Shown: positions 51,556 to 60,728, counted from the stretch's first letter. The stretch: DNA of 64,000 nt from Rhodobacter capsulatus (GCF_005144475.1 NZ_SWJZ01000041.1:23499-87498); one strand, 5' to 3'. A program made the numbers and translations. Notes: generated by a model from the sequence alone, not told the origin.

Positions 51556-53763
51556 GTGCTGCGACATCTGCACCGTTGGCCCGGCCTTCTGGCGGCGCTT
51601 CTCGTTCTTGTGCTGGCGCTTTCCGGCGCGGCGCTTTCGCTTTACCCGGCGTTGGAACGGCTGGCGGTTCCGCAGGCCGAAAGCACGCTGACGGTCGCCG
51701 ATCTGGCGGCACGGGTGGCCGCGGCCCATCCCGGTCTGGAACAGATCCGCCGCGCGCCTTCGGGGCGCGTGGTGGCCTGGTGGTTCGAGGGCGGCAGGCC
51801 CGGCGCGGCGGTGATCGACCCCGCGACCGGCGCCGATCTTGGCAGCCCCGATCCGCTGCCGGGTTCGCGCTTCCTGACCGACCTGCACCGTGAATTGTTC
51901 GCCGATGACACCGGGCGGCTGGTCGCGGCGGCGGGGGCGGCGCTGATGCTGGTGCTGGCGATCTCTGGCCTCTGGCTCGTGGCGCGGCGGATGGGCGGCT
52001 GGAGCCGCTGGTTTGGCCGCACCCGCGGCCCCTTTGCCGGGCGGCTGCATGTGGAACTGGCGCGTTTCGCCGTCGGCGTGCTGATCCTGTCCTCGGTCAC
52101 CGCGCTCTGGATGACCGCCTCGATGTTCTCGCTTTTGCCCGATACCGCGGCGGAACCGGCGCCTGCTCTGGCGACGGCGAACCTGCCGCGGCTGGCCTAT
52201 GACCAGATCCCGGCGCTGGCGAATACCCCTGCCGAGGCGCTCAAGGAACTGTCGCTGCCCTCACCCGACGATCCGACCGACACGTTCAAGCTGACGACCG
52301 AGGGCGGCGTGGCGCTGATCGATCCGGGGACCGGGGTCATGCTGTCCTCGGCCACCCCCGGGTTTTTCGAAAAAGCCACGGAAATCATGATCCTGCTGCA
52401 TACGGGGCAGGGGGCCTCGGTGCTGGGTCTGCTTCTGGGGCTGATGTCGCTTTCGGTGCCCGCGCTGGCCCTGACCGGGGCGCAACACTGGCTGGCCGGT
52501 CTGCGTTCGAGCCGTCGCATCCACCGCAATGCCCGTGCCGATGCCGCGCAAACCGTGGTGCTTGTGGCCTCGGAGGGCGGCACGACCTGGGGCTTTGCCC
52601 GCAGCCTGCATCAGGGGCTGGTGGCCGAGGGGCAGCGCGTTCACACCGCGCCGCTCGCCGGTTTCGACCCCGCCCGCTACCCCCAGGCCCGCCGCTTCCT
52701 GATCCTGGCCGCCACCTATGGCGAGGGCGAGGCGCCGACCGCCGCCAAGGGCGTGCTGGACCGCATCGCGGCGCTGACATCCGCCCCGACCGCGCCGCTG
52801 GCAATCCTTGGCTTTGGCGACCGCTCCTTCCCGCAGTTCTGCGCCTTTGCCGAAAGCCTGCGCGACGTGGCGGCGCGGATCGGCTGGGCGGAACTGCTGC
52901 CGATGGCCACCGTCGACCGGCAATCGGCGCAGGATTTCGCCCGCTGGAGCCGCGATCTGGGCGCCGTCCTGGCGCTGCCGCTTGATCTGACGCATCTGCC
53001 CGAGCGGCCGAAGACCAGCCCCCTCACCCTGATCTCGCGGCGCGACTATGGCGCCGAGGTGCAGGCTCCGACCGCGATCCTGCGCTTTGCCCTGCCGCAA
53101 GCGACGCTTTGGCAACGGCTGACCGGGCAGGGGCTTGCGACCTTCGAAGCGGGCGATCTGATCGGCATCCTGCCCCGGGGCTCGGACCTGCCGCGGTTCT
53201 ATTCGCTCGCTTCGGCGGCGCGGGACGGGTTTTTGGAAATCTGCGTGCGTCGGCATCCGGGCGGGCTCTGTTCGGGCCAGCTGACTGATCTGGCCCCCGG
53301 CCAGACGATCGCGAGTTTCGTGCGCCGCAACCCCGCCTTCCGGCCGCAAAAGGGCCGCAAGCCGGTCATTCTGATCGGCGCGGGCACCGGCGTCGGGCCG
53401 CTGGCGGGCTTCCTGCGCGCCAACCGGCGGCACCGGCCGATGCATCTTTATTTCGGCGCCCGCGCGCCGCAAAGCGACCTGCTTTATGATGCCGAACTGC
53501 GCGACTGGCAGGCTGCGGGGCAGCTGACGCGCCTGACGACCGCCTTTTCCCGCCACGGGCCGAAGACCTATGTGCAGGATGCGCTGCGCGCCGACGCGCC
53601 CGAGCTGGCGCGGCTGATCGGCGCGGGGGCGCAGATCATGGTCTGCGGCGGGCGCGACATGGCCGGGGCGGTGCGCGCGGCGCTGACCGAGATCCTTTCC
53701 ACCATCGGGCAGACGCCCGCCACCTTGAAAGCCGAGGGACGCTATGCCGAAGATGTCTACTGA
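51556..53763 (+). CDS. Transmembrane reductase: PepSY_TM + flavodoxin + FNR domains
   Basis: A 735-aa fusion. GTG start with a perfect AAAGGAGG site. The PepSY-associated membrane region has four helices (about 10-30, 120-145, 172-192, 290-312) with histidines near the membrane faces (L-H-R-W, L-H-R-E-L, L-H-V-E-L, L-H-T-G) that could hold hemes, as in FoxB-type reductases. A flavodoxin domain (about 333-470: L-V-A-S-E-G-G-T-T-W-G) binds FMN; an FNR domain (about 490-735) has R-F-Y-S-L-A-S near 547, G-A-G-T-G-V-G-P near 609 and C-G-G-R-D-M near 697 for FAD/NADPH. It would carry cytoplasmic NAD(P)H electrons to the periplasm. Confidence 0.88.
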   Translation: MLRHLHRWPGLLAALLVLVLALSGAALSLYPALERLAVPQAESTLTVADLAARVAAAHPGLEQIRRAPSGRVVAWWFEGGRPGAAVIDPATGADLGSPDPLPGSRFLTDLHRELFADDTGRLVAAAGAALMLVLAISGLWLVARRMGGWSRWFGRTRGPFAGRLHVELARFAVGVLILSSVTALWMTASMFSLLPDTAAEPAPALATANLPRLAYDQIPALANTPAEALKELSLPSPDDPTDTFKLTTEGGVALIDPGTGVMLSSATPGFFEKATEIMILLHTGQGASVLGLLLGLMSLSVPALALTGAQHWLAGLRSSRRIHRNARADAAQTVVLVASEGGTTWGFARSLHQGLVAEGQRVHTAPLAGFDPARYPQARRFLILAATYGEGEAPTAAKGVLDRIAALTSAPTAPLAILGFGDRSFPQFCAFAESLRDVAARIGWAELLPMATVDRQSAQDFARWSRDLGAVLALPLDLTHLPERPKTSPLTLISRRDYGAEVQAPTAILRFALPQATLWQRLTGQGLATFEAGDLIGILPRGSDLPRFYSLASAARDGFLEICVRRHPGGLCSGQLTDLAPGQTIASFVRRNPAFRPQKGRKPVILIGAGTGVGPLAGFLRANRRHRPMHLYFGARAPQSDLLYDAELRDWQAAGQLTRLTTAFSRHGPKTYVQDALRADAPELARLIGAGAQIMVCGGRDMAGAVRAALTEILSTIGQTPATLKAEGRYAEDVY

Positions 53764-54679
53764 GACCACGCGCCGCGCGCTGAACGGGGCGACGATGGGG
53801 ACGCGCTGGGCGCTGACGCTGCACGCGGCCGAGGGGCTCGACACCGCCCCCCTGCGCGCCGCCTGTCAGGCCGAGGTGGACCGGATCGACGCGCAGATGT
53901 CGACCTGGAAGCCGCAAAGCGACCTGATGCGGTTCAATGCGGCGCCGCTCGGGGTCTGGCACGACCTGCCGCCCGACCTGATGGCGGTGCTGGAAGAAGC
54001 GCTGGTCATCGGTCGCGCAAGCGGCGGCGCCTTCGAGATCGCGATGGGCGATGCCGTCCGCGCCTGGGGCTTCGGCCCGGTGCCCGCCGACGAGGCCGCG
54101 ATCCGCGCCGCGATGGCCCGGGAACGCCGCCCCAGCTTCGAGGTGCTGGAACTGGATCCGGCGCAGGGCCGCGCCCGCAAACACGCCGAGATGAGCCTTG
54201 ATCTGTGCGGCATCGCCAAGGGTTACGGCGTTGACCGGCTGATCGCGGCGGCCCGCGCGGCGGGGATCGACTGCGCGCTGGCCGCGATCGACGGCGAGCT
54301 GCGCGCGATCGGAAAACCTCCGGGGGATCGCGGCTGGGCCGTGGCGCTGGAACGGCCCGACTTCGGCCATCGCGCCATCCATGCGATGTTCGAACTGACC
54401 GACATCGCCATCGCCACCTCGGGCGATTACCGGCATTGGGTCCGCGTCGGCGACCGCCATCTGGCGCATACGATGGACCCGGCGCGGGGTGCGCCGTTGC
54501 TCGGCGGTCCGGTCTCGGCCACGGTGCTGGCCGACAGCTGCATCCGCGCCGATGCGCTGGCCAGTGCCTGCATGGTGCTGGGGGCGAGCCGGGGCAAGGC
54601 GCTGGCGGCGCGGTTGGGCGCCGAGCTGATCTGCCTGACCGAGGCCGACCGCAGCGCCCCGCTGCCCCGGGCCTGCTGA
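53744..54679 (+). CDS. apbE: ApbE family FMN transferase
   Basis: A 311-aa Mg2+-dependent enzyme that moves FMN from FAD to a Ser/Thr of a target protein. Family blocks: G-A-T-M-G-T-R-W near 16, M-S-T-W-K-P-Q-S-D-L near 52, the D-L-C-G-I-A-K-G-Y-G-V-D block near 155, A-T-S-G-D-Y-R-H-W near 225, H-T-M-D-P-A-R-G near 245, and the metal-binding A-D-A-L-A-S-A-C near 269. It starts 20 bases inside the reductase gene, so they are coupled. No signal peptide is visible, unlike most periplasmic ApbE proteins. Confidence 0.93.
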   Translation: MPKMSTETTRRALNGATMGTRWALTLHAAEGLDTAPLRAACQAEVDRIDAQMSTWKPQSDLMRFNAAPLGVWHDLPPDLMAVLEEALVIGRASGGAFEIAMGDAVRAWGFGPVPADEAAIRAAMARERRPSFEVLELDPAQGRARKHAEMSLDLCGIAKGYGVDRLIAAARAAGIDCALAAIDGELRAIGKPPGDRGWAVALERPDFGHRAIHAMFELTDIAIATSGDYRHWVRVGDRHLAHTMDPARGAPLLGGPVSATVLADSCIRADALASACMVLGASRGKALAARLGAELICLTEADRSAPLPRAC

Positions 54680-54774
54680 CCCGCCGCGGACATGTCTGGG
54701 TTGAGTGATTGCACTCGCCCGTTGCACGAAACCATGCTACGGTCTTGCACAAAAGGGAGAACCCGGAGACAAGA

Positions 54775-57294
54775 TTGGCCGCTCGCAACCCCCGTTTCGA
54801 TCCGGCATCCGGCGCTCTGGCGCCCGCTTGTGTCGGAGAGTTGTCCTGGCGCCTGCGGACCGGCGCCGCCGGACCGCGGATCGTTCTGGGGCGCGGCGCG
54901 GGGGCTCTTGCCCTGGATCTGGCCGAATTCTCGCAGCTTTTCCACCCCGACGACCGGGCCGACCTGGACCGGTTCCTGAGCTTTGTCCCCGATCCGGCGC
55001 GGCTTGGACTGGAGCGGCCCGAGACCTCCTCGGCGCGGGGGATCTTGTTGCGCCTGCGCTGGGGCCCCGGCGGCGCGGATTTCATCCTGACCTGTCTTGA
55101 ACCGGCCGAGACCGCGGCCGCGGCGTCGCCGCAGGTTGCGGCCTCGGGCCGGCTGTTTCGCCTGGATGCCGCGCTGCAGCTGGCGCGCAACACGCTGGAA
55201 AGCGCCGGAATCACCCCCACTTCGTCCTGGAATGTCGATCTGCGCAGCGGGGCGCTGCATGTTTCGCCCTCGTGGAAGGACCGGCTGGGCTACGGCCCGG
55301 ACGATCTGGAGCCCTTCAGCCATGACGACTGGGCGCGGATGAGCCATCCCGAGGATGTCGCGAGCTTCGATTCCCCCGAGATGCGCGCCCGCCTGATCCG
55401 GGGCGATCTGATGCAATATCTGTCGCGCTCGCGGCATCGGCTGGGGCATTGGGTCACCTTCCTGTCCTTTTGCCGCGCCGTGCGCTGGAAACCCTCGGGC
55501 GAGATGAGCTTTCTGATGGGCTGCGATCTCGACATGACCGCGGTCTCGACGCTGGAGGGCGAGCTGGCCCGCGAACGCGACCGGCTGACCACGATCCTTG
55601 ATGCGCTGCCCAGCGGCAAGATCGTGCTGGATGCGCAGGACCGGGTCGTCTTCGCCAATCCCGAGGCCTGTGCGCTGATGGGCTGCGGCGCGGGGGCGGT
55701 CTGCGGGCGTCCTTTGGCCGACCTGCTGCCGATCGAGGAGGGGCGGGCGGATCTTTCCGCGGCGATGGAGGATCCCGAGCACGGCGGGGCGGTGCTGATC
55801 CGGCTGCGTCGCGCCGGGCGGCTGCGGCTGTTGCAGGTCGATCTGGTGGTGTTGCCGGGCGATCCCGGGGGCGGGCGGCTGCTGCTGTCGCTGTCGGACA
55901 TCACCACGTTGCACGAGCTTGGCCAGCAGCTGGAACAATCGATCGACAATGCCCGCTTCATCGCCACCCATGACCTGATGACCGGCCTGCCCGACCGCTA
56001 TCTGATGATGCGGCGTCTGGGCGAAAGGCTGACCTGTCTGGATGCCGAGGGCGGCGGGATCGCTGTCCTGTGCATCGATTTCGACAATCACCGGCTGATC
56101 AATGACACGCTGGGCCACGAGACCGCGGATCAGCTGATCAAATCGGCGGCGAAGCGGCTGGAGCAGGGCCTGCCCGAAGGGGCGCTGCTGGCGCGCACCA
56201 ACGAGGATGAATTCGTCGTGCTGCTGCCCGGGGCGGATGCGCTGGCCGCCGAATCGCGCAGCTGGGACATCGTGCGCGCCTTTGCCCGGCCGATGCGGCT
56301 GCAGCGGCGGCAGTGTTTCCTGACCGTCTCGATCGGGGTGGCGCTGCAGGCCGGACCCGGCGGCTGTGCCGAGGCGCTGTTGCGCGCCGCCGACATGGCG
56401 ATGCACCAGTCGAAAGCGCGCGGCCGCAACACGGTGACGCTGTTCTCGCCCGAGATCGGGGCGCAGTTCGAACGCCGCACCGCGGTGGCGCAGGCGCTGC
56501 ACCGGGCGCTGGAGGAGGGCAGTTTCGAGCTGCATCTGCAGCCGAAATTCGACGTGCGCGAAGGGATCCGGCTGATCGGCGCCGAGGCGCTCTTGCGGCT
56601 GACCGATGCCGAACTCGGGCCGATTTCGCCTGCGGAATTCATTCCGGTGGCGGAAATCGACGGTCTGGTCTCGGCGATCGATCTGGAGGTGATGCGGCTG
56701 GCCGGGACGATGATGGCCGACTGGGCGGCGCGGGGGATCCGGCTGCCGCTGGCGGTGAACATCAATGCGACCACGCTGGACGCGCCGGGCCATGCCGATC
56801 TGGCCGAGCGGCTGTTGCGTGTCGGGCTGGACCCCGAACAGGTGACGGTGGAGCTGACCGAGACCGGCCTTGCCGCGCCGGGGCTGCGGCAGCGACGCAA
56901 TCTCGAACGGCTGCGCGATGCGGGCTACAAGATCGCGATCGACGATTTCGGCACCGGGCAATCGGCGCTGGGGGTGCTGCAAAGCCTGCCGGTGGCGGAA
57001 ATCAAGATCGACCGGTCCTTCGTGCGCGGTCTTGAAGGGCCCGAACCCGGTCGCGCCCGGGCGCTGGTGCGGGCGATCCTGGCGATGGCGGGGGCGCTGG
57101 GCCTGCGGGCGATCGCCGAGGGGGTGGAAACCGAGGCGCAGTTCAGCATCCTGAAGGAAGAGGGCTGTCCGGCGATGCAGGGCTTCCTGTTGGGCCGGCC
57201 GCTGTGTTTGCGCAGTTTCGAGGCGCGTTATCTGGCCGAAGAGCCGCGGCCGCGCGCCATCGCCCTGGCCGGTCTCGGAGGATCTGGCGCATGA
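54775..57294 (+). CDS. PAS-GGDEF-EAL c-di-GMP protein with degenerate GGDEF
   Basis: About 839 aa, soluble. I prefer the TTG at 54775 (GGAG 6 bases upstream); a TTG at 54709 also fits the frame. Two PAS-like regions (about 120-265 with W-N-V-D-L-R-S-G, and 290-400) precede a GGDEF domain (from H-D-L-M-T-G-L-P-D-R) whose signature is N-E-D-E-F near 476 instead of GGDEF, so cyclase activity is doubtful. The EAL domain is intact: E-A-L near 603, N-I-N, E-L-T-E-T, D-D-F-G-T-G, K-I-D-R and E-G-V-E-T-E-A-Q. Predicted to degrade c-di-GMP. The end overlaps the SorC-family gene by four bases. Confidence 0.85.
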   Translation: MAARNPRFDPASGALAPACVGELSWRLRTGAAGPRIVLGRGAGALALDLAEFSQLFHPDDRADLDRFLSFVPDPARLGLERPETSSARGILLRLRWGPGGADFILTCLEPAETAAAASPQVAASGRLFRLDAALQLARNTLESAGITPTSSWNVDLRSGALHVSPSWKDRLGYGPDDLEPFSHDDWARMSHPEDVASFDSPEMRARLIRGDLMQYLSRSRHRLGHWVTFLSFCRAVRWKPSGEMSFLMGCDLDMTAVSTLEGELARERDRLTTILDALPSGKIVLDAQDRVVFANPEACALMGCGAGAVCGRPLADLLPIEEGRADLSAAMEDPEHGGAVLIRLRRAGRLRLLQVDLVVLPGDPGGGRLLLSLSDITTLHELGQQLEQSIDNARFIATHDLMTGLPDRYLMMRRLGERLTCLDAEGGGIAVLCIDFDNHRLINDTLGHETADQLIKSAAKRLEQGLPEGALLARTNEDEFVVLLPGADALAAESRSWDIVRAFARPMRLQRRQCFLTVSIGVALQAGPGGCAEALLRAADMAMHQSKARGRNTVTLFSPEIGAQFERRTAVAQALHRALEEGSFELHLQPKFDVREGIRLIGAEALLRLTDAELGPISPAEFIPVAEIDGLVSAIDLEVMRLAGTMMADWAARGIRLPLAVNINATTLDAPGHADLAERLLRVGLDPEQVTVELTETGLAAPGLRQRRNLERLRDAGYKIAIDDFGTGQSALGVLQSLPVAEIKIDRSFVRGLEGPEPGRARALVRAILAMAGALGLRAIAEGVETEAQFSILKEEGCPAMQGFLLGRPLCLRSFEARYLAEEPRPRAIALAGLGGSGA

Positions 57295-58280
57295 CCGCAC
57301 CGCCGCACAGGGTCCCCCATCCCGACACGCCCGAATCGCGGGCGCGCTGGTTGCACGACATCGGCGGTCTGTCGGTCGAGGAGATCGGCTGGAGGCTTGG
57401 CCTGCCGCCCGAACGGGTGCGGGCGCTGCTGGATCAGCGCCCGAGCGAGGCGGTGCCGCCGCCGGGCGCGGCCGAGGGGATGCGACTGGTCCGCCGTCTC
57501 GCCCGCCGTCTGCGCGACCGGTTCGGGCTGGGCACCGTCTGCCTTGCGCTGATGCCGCGCGATCAGACCGACCCGGTGCCGATGATCGCCGCCGCCGCCG
57601 CCCGCCATCTGGTGCGGGTCTTGCAGGCGCGTTCGGCCCCGGCCCTTGTCGGGTTGTCGCATGGCCGCACCATCGCCGCCATGGTGGCGCAGCTGCCCGA
57701 GCTGCGGGGGGGCAACCTGCGCTTCGTCTCGCTTCTGGGCGAGCTGACCTTTGCCCATGCCGCCTATCCGCATGTGGTGATGAGCCAGATCGCGCAGCGG
57801 CTGGGGGCGCAGGCCTTTCCGTTTCCGACGGCGCTTTATGCGGCCACGCCCGAGGAGGCGGCCGATCTGCTGCGCCAGCCGATGCTGCGCCGGGTCATCG
57901 AGATGGCGCTGCAGGCCGAGGTCTGGGTGGTGGGCATCGGCCGTGCCGCGCCGGAAAACCAGCTGCATCAGTTCGGCATGATCTGCGCCGAGGATCTGGC
58001 CGAAATCGTCGGTCAGGGCGCGGCCTGCGAGATTCTGGGCCGATTCTTCGACGAGGAGGGCCGCGAGCTGCCCGGTGCGCTGGCCGCCCGCACGCTGGCG
58101 CCCGCGGCATCCGATTTCCTGCGCCGCCGGGTGATCGGTCTGGCGGGCGGGACGGACAAGGTCGTGGCGCTGCATGCGGCGCTGACGGGCCGTCTGCTGC
58201 AGGATCTGGTGACCGACAGCCGCACGGCGGTGGCTTTGCTCGACGAAGAGGAGCAGGCGGAGTTCGCGGCGCTGCTGTGA
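57291..58280 (+). CDS. SorC/DeoR-type sugar-binding transcriptional regulator
   Basis: A 329-aa regulator. The N-terminal helix-turn-helix (about 18-55) includes G-L-S-V-E-E-I-G-W-R-L-G-L-P-P-E-R-V-R; the rest is a SorC-type effector domain (about 65-325) like that of LsrR/DeoR, with S-H-G-R-T-I near 122 and G-G-T-D-K-V-V-A-L near 290. The start ATG overlaps the stop of the EAL protein (ATGA), so the two are made together. No sugar genes are adjacent; an orphan lsrF lies about 9 kb away. The effector is unknown. Confidence 0.85.
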   Translation: MTAPPHRVPHPDTPESRARWLHDIGGLSVEEIGWRLGLPPERVRALLDQRPSEAVPPPGAAEGMRLVRRLARRLRDRFGLGTVCLALMPRDQTDPVPMIAAAAARHLVRVLQARSAPALVGLSHGRTIAAMVAQLPELRGGNLRFVSLLGELTFAHAAYPHVVMSQIAQRLGAQAFPFPTALYAATPEEAADLLRQPMLRRVIEMALQAEVWVVGIGRAAPENQLHQFGMICAEDLAEIVGQGAACEILGRFFDEEGRELPGALAARTLAPAASDFLRRRVIGLAGGTDKVVALHAALTGRLLQDLVTDSRTAVALLDEEEQAEFAALL

Positions 58281-58302
58281 TGAAATTTTCGCGTTTGACC
58301 GC

Positions 58303-58331
58303 TTGACGGGGGGGGCGGGGATGCGTAGAAG
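58303..58331 (+). promoter_or_regulatory. Promoter of the first tRNA-Asp
   Basis: TTGACG (58303-58308), a 17-bp G-rich spacer, then TAGAAG (58326-58331); the tRNA begins 37 bases after the -10. The same layout precedes the second copy. Confidence 0.6.
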
Positions 58332-58367
58332 CCTCCCACGCCCGCGGTTACGGCCCGGGAGAAATGC

Positions 58368-58444
58368 GCGGTTGTAGCTCAGTTGGTTAGAGTACCGGCC
58401 TGTCACGCCGGGGGTCGCGGGTTCGAGCCCCGTCAACCGCGCCA
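58368..58444 (+). tRNA. tRNA-Asp (GTC), copy 1
   Basis: A 77-nt cloverleaf with encoded CCA. The acceptor GCGGTTG pairs with CAACCGC; the D-arm GCTC-AGTTGGTTA-GAGT is typical; the anticodon stem CCGGC/GCCGG encloses the loop C-T-GTC-A-C, anticodon GTC (Asp); the T-arm contains GGTTCGA; the discriminator is G. Confidence 0.97.
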
Positions 58445-58450
58445 CTTTCA

Positions 58451-58478
58451 AAAAGCCCTCGCTTCTGCGGGGGCTTTT
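58451..58478 (+). terminator. Terminator after the first tRNA-Asp
   Basis: AAAAGCCCTCGC / GCGGGGGCTTTT, 12-bp arms with one mismatch and a 4-base loop, then T-rich GCTTTTGG. It starts 7 bases after the tRNA. Confidence 0.8.
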
Positions 58479-58615
58479 GCTTTTGGTCGTCTGGTTTGGG
58501 CCTCGATCGCCGCCGCGCGCTTTCCCGCGCCCCCACCCCCGAGGGCGAGGCCATTGCCGGGGCCGCGGGGACATCTGTCCCCTGCGCCCTTCGTCAGAGA
58601 CCTGCGCTTTCCCGC

Positions 58616-58644
58616 TTGACGCCCCCTGCCGCAGCCGGTAGTGA
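58616..58644 (+). promoter_or_regulatory. Promoter of the second tRNA-Asp
   Basis: TTGACG (58616-58621), a 17-bp spacer, then TAGTGA (58639-58644); the tRNA begins 12 bases after the -10. Confidence 0.65.
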
Positions 58645-58655
58645 ACCCCCATCGC

Positions 58656-58732
58656 GCGGTTGTAGCTCAGTTGGTTAGAGTACCGGCCTGTCACGCCGGG
58701 GGTCGCGGGTTCGAGCCCCGTCAACCGCGCCA
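58656..58732 (+). tRNA. tRNA-Asp (GTC), copy 2
   Basis: Identical in all 77 positions to the first copy 288 bases upstream. The identity extends a few bases into both flanks (GC before, ACTTTC after). It is followed by proA without an obvious terminator. Confidence 0.97.
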
Positions 58733-58797
58733 CTTTCCCCCTCCCTCTGGACGCTTCCCCGTTCGTGGCGTATCACGCGCCCAACGGAGGATGTCTG

Positions 58798-60063
58798 ATG
58801 CGCGACGAGCTGGAAGCGAAAACCCTGATCGACACCATGGGCCGGGCCGCCCGTGCCGCGGCGGCCGAGCTGGCCTTTGCCCCGGCCGAACGCAAGCGGG
58901 CCGCGTTGCGCGCCGCCGCCGAGGCGGTCGCCGCCCGCAAGGACGAAATCCTGGCCGCCAATGCCGAAGACATGGTCTTTGGCCGTGAAAAAGGCCTGTC
59001 GCCCGCGATGATGGACCGGCTGATGCTGGACGAGGGCCGTATCCGCGGCATCGTCGCGGGGCTGCGCGCGGTGGCCGAGCAGCGCGATCCGGTGGGCGAA
59101 ATCATCGCCGAATGGGACCAGCCGACGGGGCTGCACATCCAGCGCGTCCGCACGCCGCTGGGCGTCATCGGCGTGATCTACGAATCGCGGCCCAATGTGA
59201 CGGCCGATGCCGGGGCGCTGTGCCTCAAGGCGGGCAATGCGGTGATCCTGCGCGGCGGCTCGGAAAGCTTCCATTCGAGCCGGGCGATCCACGCCTGCAT
59301 GGTCGCGGGGCTGAAGGCCGCCAACCTGCCCGAAGCGGCGATCCAGCTGGTGCCGACCCGCGACCGGGCGGCGGTGGCCGAGATGCTGCGGGCGGTGGCC
59401 CATATCGACGTGATCGTGCCGCGCGGCGGCAAGGGGCTGGTCGGCCTTGTGCAGGCCGAGGCGCGGGTGCCGGTCTTCGCGCATCTGGAAGGCATCTGCC
59501 ACATCTACGCCGATGCCGAGGCCGATCTGGAGAAAGCCCGCCGTGTGGTGGTGAACGCGAAGACCCGGCGGACGGGCATTTGCGGCGCGATGGAATGCCT
59601 GCTGATCGACCGGGCGTTTTACGCCAGACACGGCGCGGTGCTGATCGAAGACCTGCTCAAGGCGGGGGTCGAGATGCGGGTCTCGGCCGATCTGGCGCAT
59701 ATCCCCGGCACCAAACCCGCGGCCGAGGAGGATTTCGGCCGTGAATTCCTCGACATGATCTGCGCGGCGACGCTGGTCGACGGGGTGGACGGCGCCATCG
59801 CGCATATCCGCCGCTATGGCTCCAGCCACACCGAATCGATCCTGACGGAAAACGACGCCACCGCGGCGCGGTTCTTCGAGCGGCTCGACAGCGCCATTCT
59901 GATGCGCAACGCCTCGACGCAGTTTGCCGATGGCGGCGAATTCGGCATGGGGGCGGAAATCGGCATCGCCACCGGCAAGCTGCATGCGCGCGGCCCGGTG
60001 GGGGCCGAGCAGCTGACCTCGTTCAAATATATCGTGCGCGGCGACGGGACGATCAGGGCGTAA
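58798..60063 (+). CDS. proA: Gamma-glutamyl phosphate reductase
   Basis: A 421-aa NADPH enzyme making glutamate-5-semialdehyde in proline synthesis. The start at 58798 follows GGAGG. Visible are the aldehyde-dehydrogenase-type NADP fold with [14 protein letters not shown] near 118, R-G-G-S-E near 155, I-V-P-R-G-G-K-G-L near 203, and the catalytic Cys in T-R-R-T-G-I-C-G-A near 260. The C-terminus [13 protein letters not shown] is typical. ProB is not adjacent; in this group it is often upstream with obgE. Confidence 0.97.
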   Translation: MRDELEAKTLIDTMGRAARAAAAELAFAPAERKRAALRAAAEAVAARKDEILAANAEDMVFGREKGLSPAMMDRLMLDEGRIRGIVAGLRAVAEQRDPVGEIIAEWDQPTGLHIQRVRTPLGVIGVIYESRPNVTADAGALCLKAGNAVILRGGSESFHSSRAIHACMVAGLKAANLPEAAIQLVPTRDRAAVAEMLRAVAHIDVIVPRGGKGLVGLVQAEARVPVFAHLEGICHIYADAEADLEKARRVVVNAKTRRTGICGAMECLLIDRAFYARHGAVLIEDLLKAGVEMRVSADLAHIPGTKPAAEEDFGREFLDMICAATLVDGVDGAIAHIRRYGSSHTESILTENDATAARFFERLDSAILMRNASTQFADGGEFGMGAEIGIATGKLHARGPVGAEQLTSFKYIVRGDGTIRA

Positions 60064-60095
60064 AGCCGGGCCGAGCGTAAAGCCGGGCCCGAGGT

Positions 60096-60728
60096 TCAGA
60101 ACCGGATCTCGGCGCCCGTCTCGGTCACCTCCCAGACGACGCGCCGCCCCTGATGCCCGGCTTCGCGCGGCAAAAGCAGGAACTGCACCTGCGCCGGGCT
60201 GACCGTGGCAAGGCTGCCCGAAAGCCGCGCCCACAGCTCGGGATCGGGCTTCGTGCGCCTGGCCTGTGCGACAAGACGCCATTCGCCGTCTTCCTCGGAG
60301 ATCACGACTTCGCCACCCCAGGGCAGCGCGGGCTCCAGGCACAAAAGCCCGAGGAAGATCAGCTTCACCACCCGGCGCGACTGGTCGCCCGCGCCAAGCC
60401 AGTGGTATTTCAGCCGCCCCCCGCGCGAGATTTCCTCAAGAACGCCAAGGATTTCCGGGGTGCCGATGCGCTGATCGACCGAGGCCTGGCCAAAGGCGAT
60501 GCGGAAGAACTTGATCCGCGCATTGGCCGCCGCGACGCTTTCGGAAATCAGCTGCACTTCGGGGCTGTCGGCCAGCCCGGACATGGCCAGCAATTCCACC
60601 CCGTTGCCGATCGCCCCCAAAGGGCTGATAAGGTCGTGGCAGAGTCGCGACCCGACAAGAGCGACAAGATCGGCCTCGGAAGGCGCGGTCTCGGGCGGCG
60701 GGGCAGGGACGAAAACGTCATGGGTCAT
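60096..60728 (-). CDS. chpT: Histidine phosphotransferase ChpT
   Basis: A 210-aa protein that relays phosphate from CckA to CtrA and CpdR, which in R. capsulatus controls gene transfer agent production and motility. The start at 60728 removes an unlikely upstream extension. The dimerisation/phosphotransfer helix holds His31 in R-L-C-H-D-L-I-S-P-L-G-A-I-G-N-G; the C-terminal domain (about 85-210) is a degenerate kinase ATPase fold with no N-box or G-box, as expected of ChpT. It is divergent from the DUF3553 gene with 40 bases between the starts. Confidence 0.92.
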   Translation of the reverse strand: MTHDVFVPAPPPETAPSEADLVALVGSRLCHDLISPLGAIGNGVELLAMSGLADSPEVQLISESVAAANARIKFFRIAFGQASVDQRIGTPEILGVLEEISRGGRLKYHWLGAGDQSRRVVKLIFLGLLCLEPALPWGGEVVISEEDGEWRLVAQARRTKPDPELWARLSGSLATVSPAQVQFLLLPREAGHQGRRVVWEVTETGAEIRF

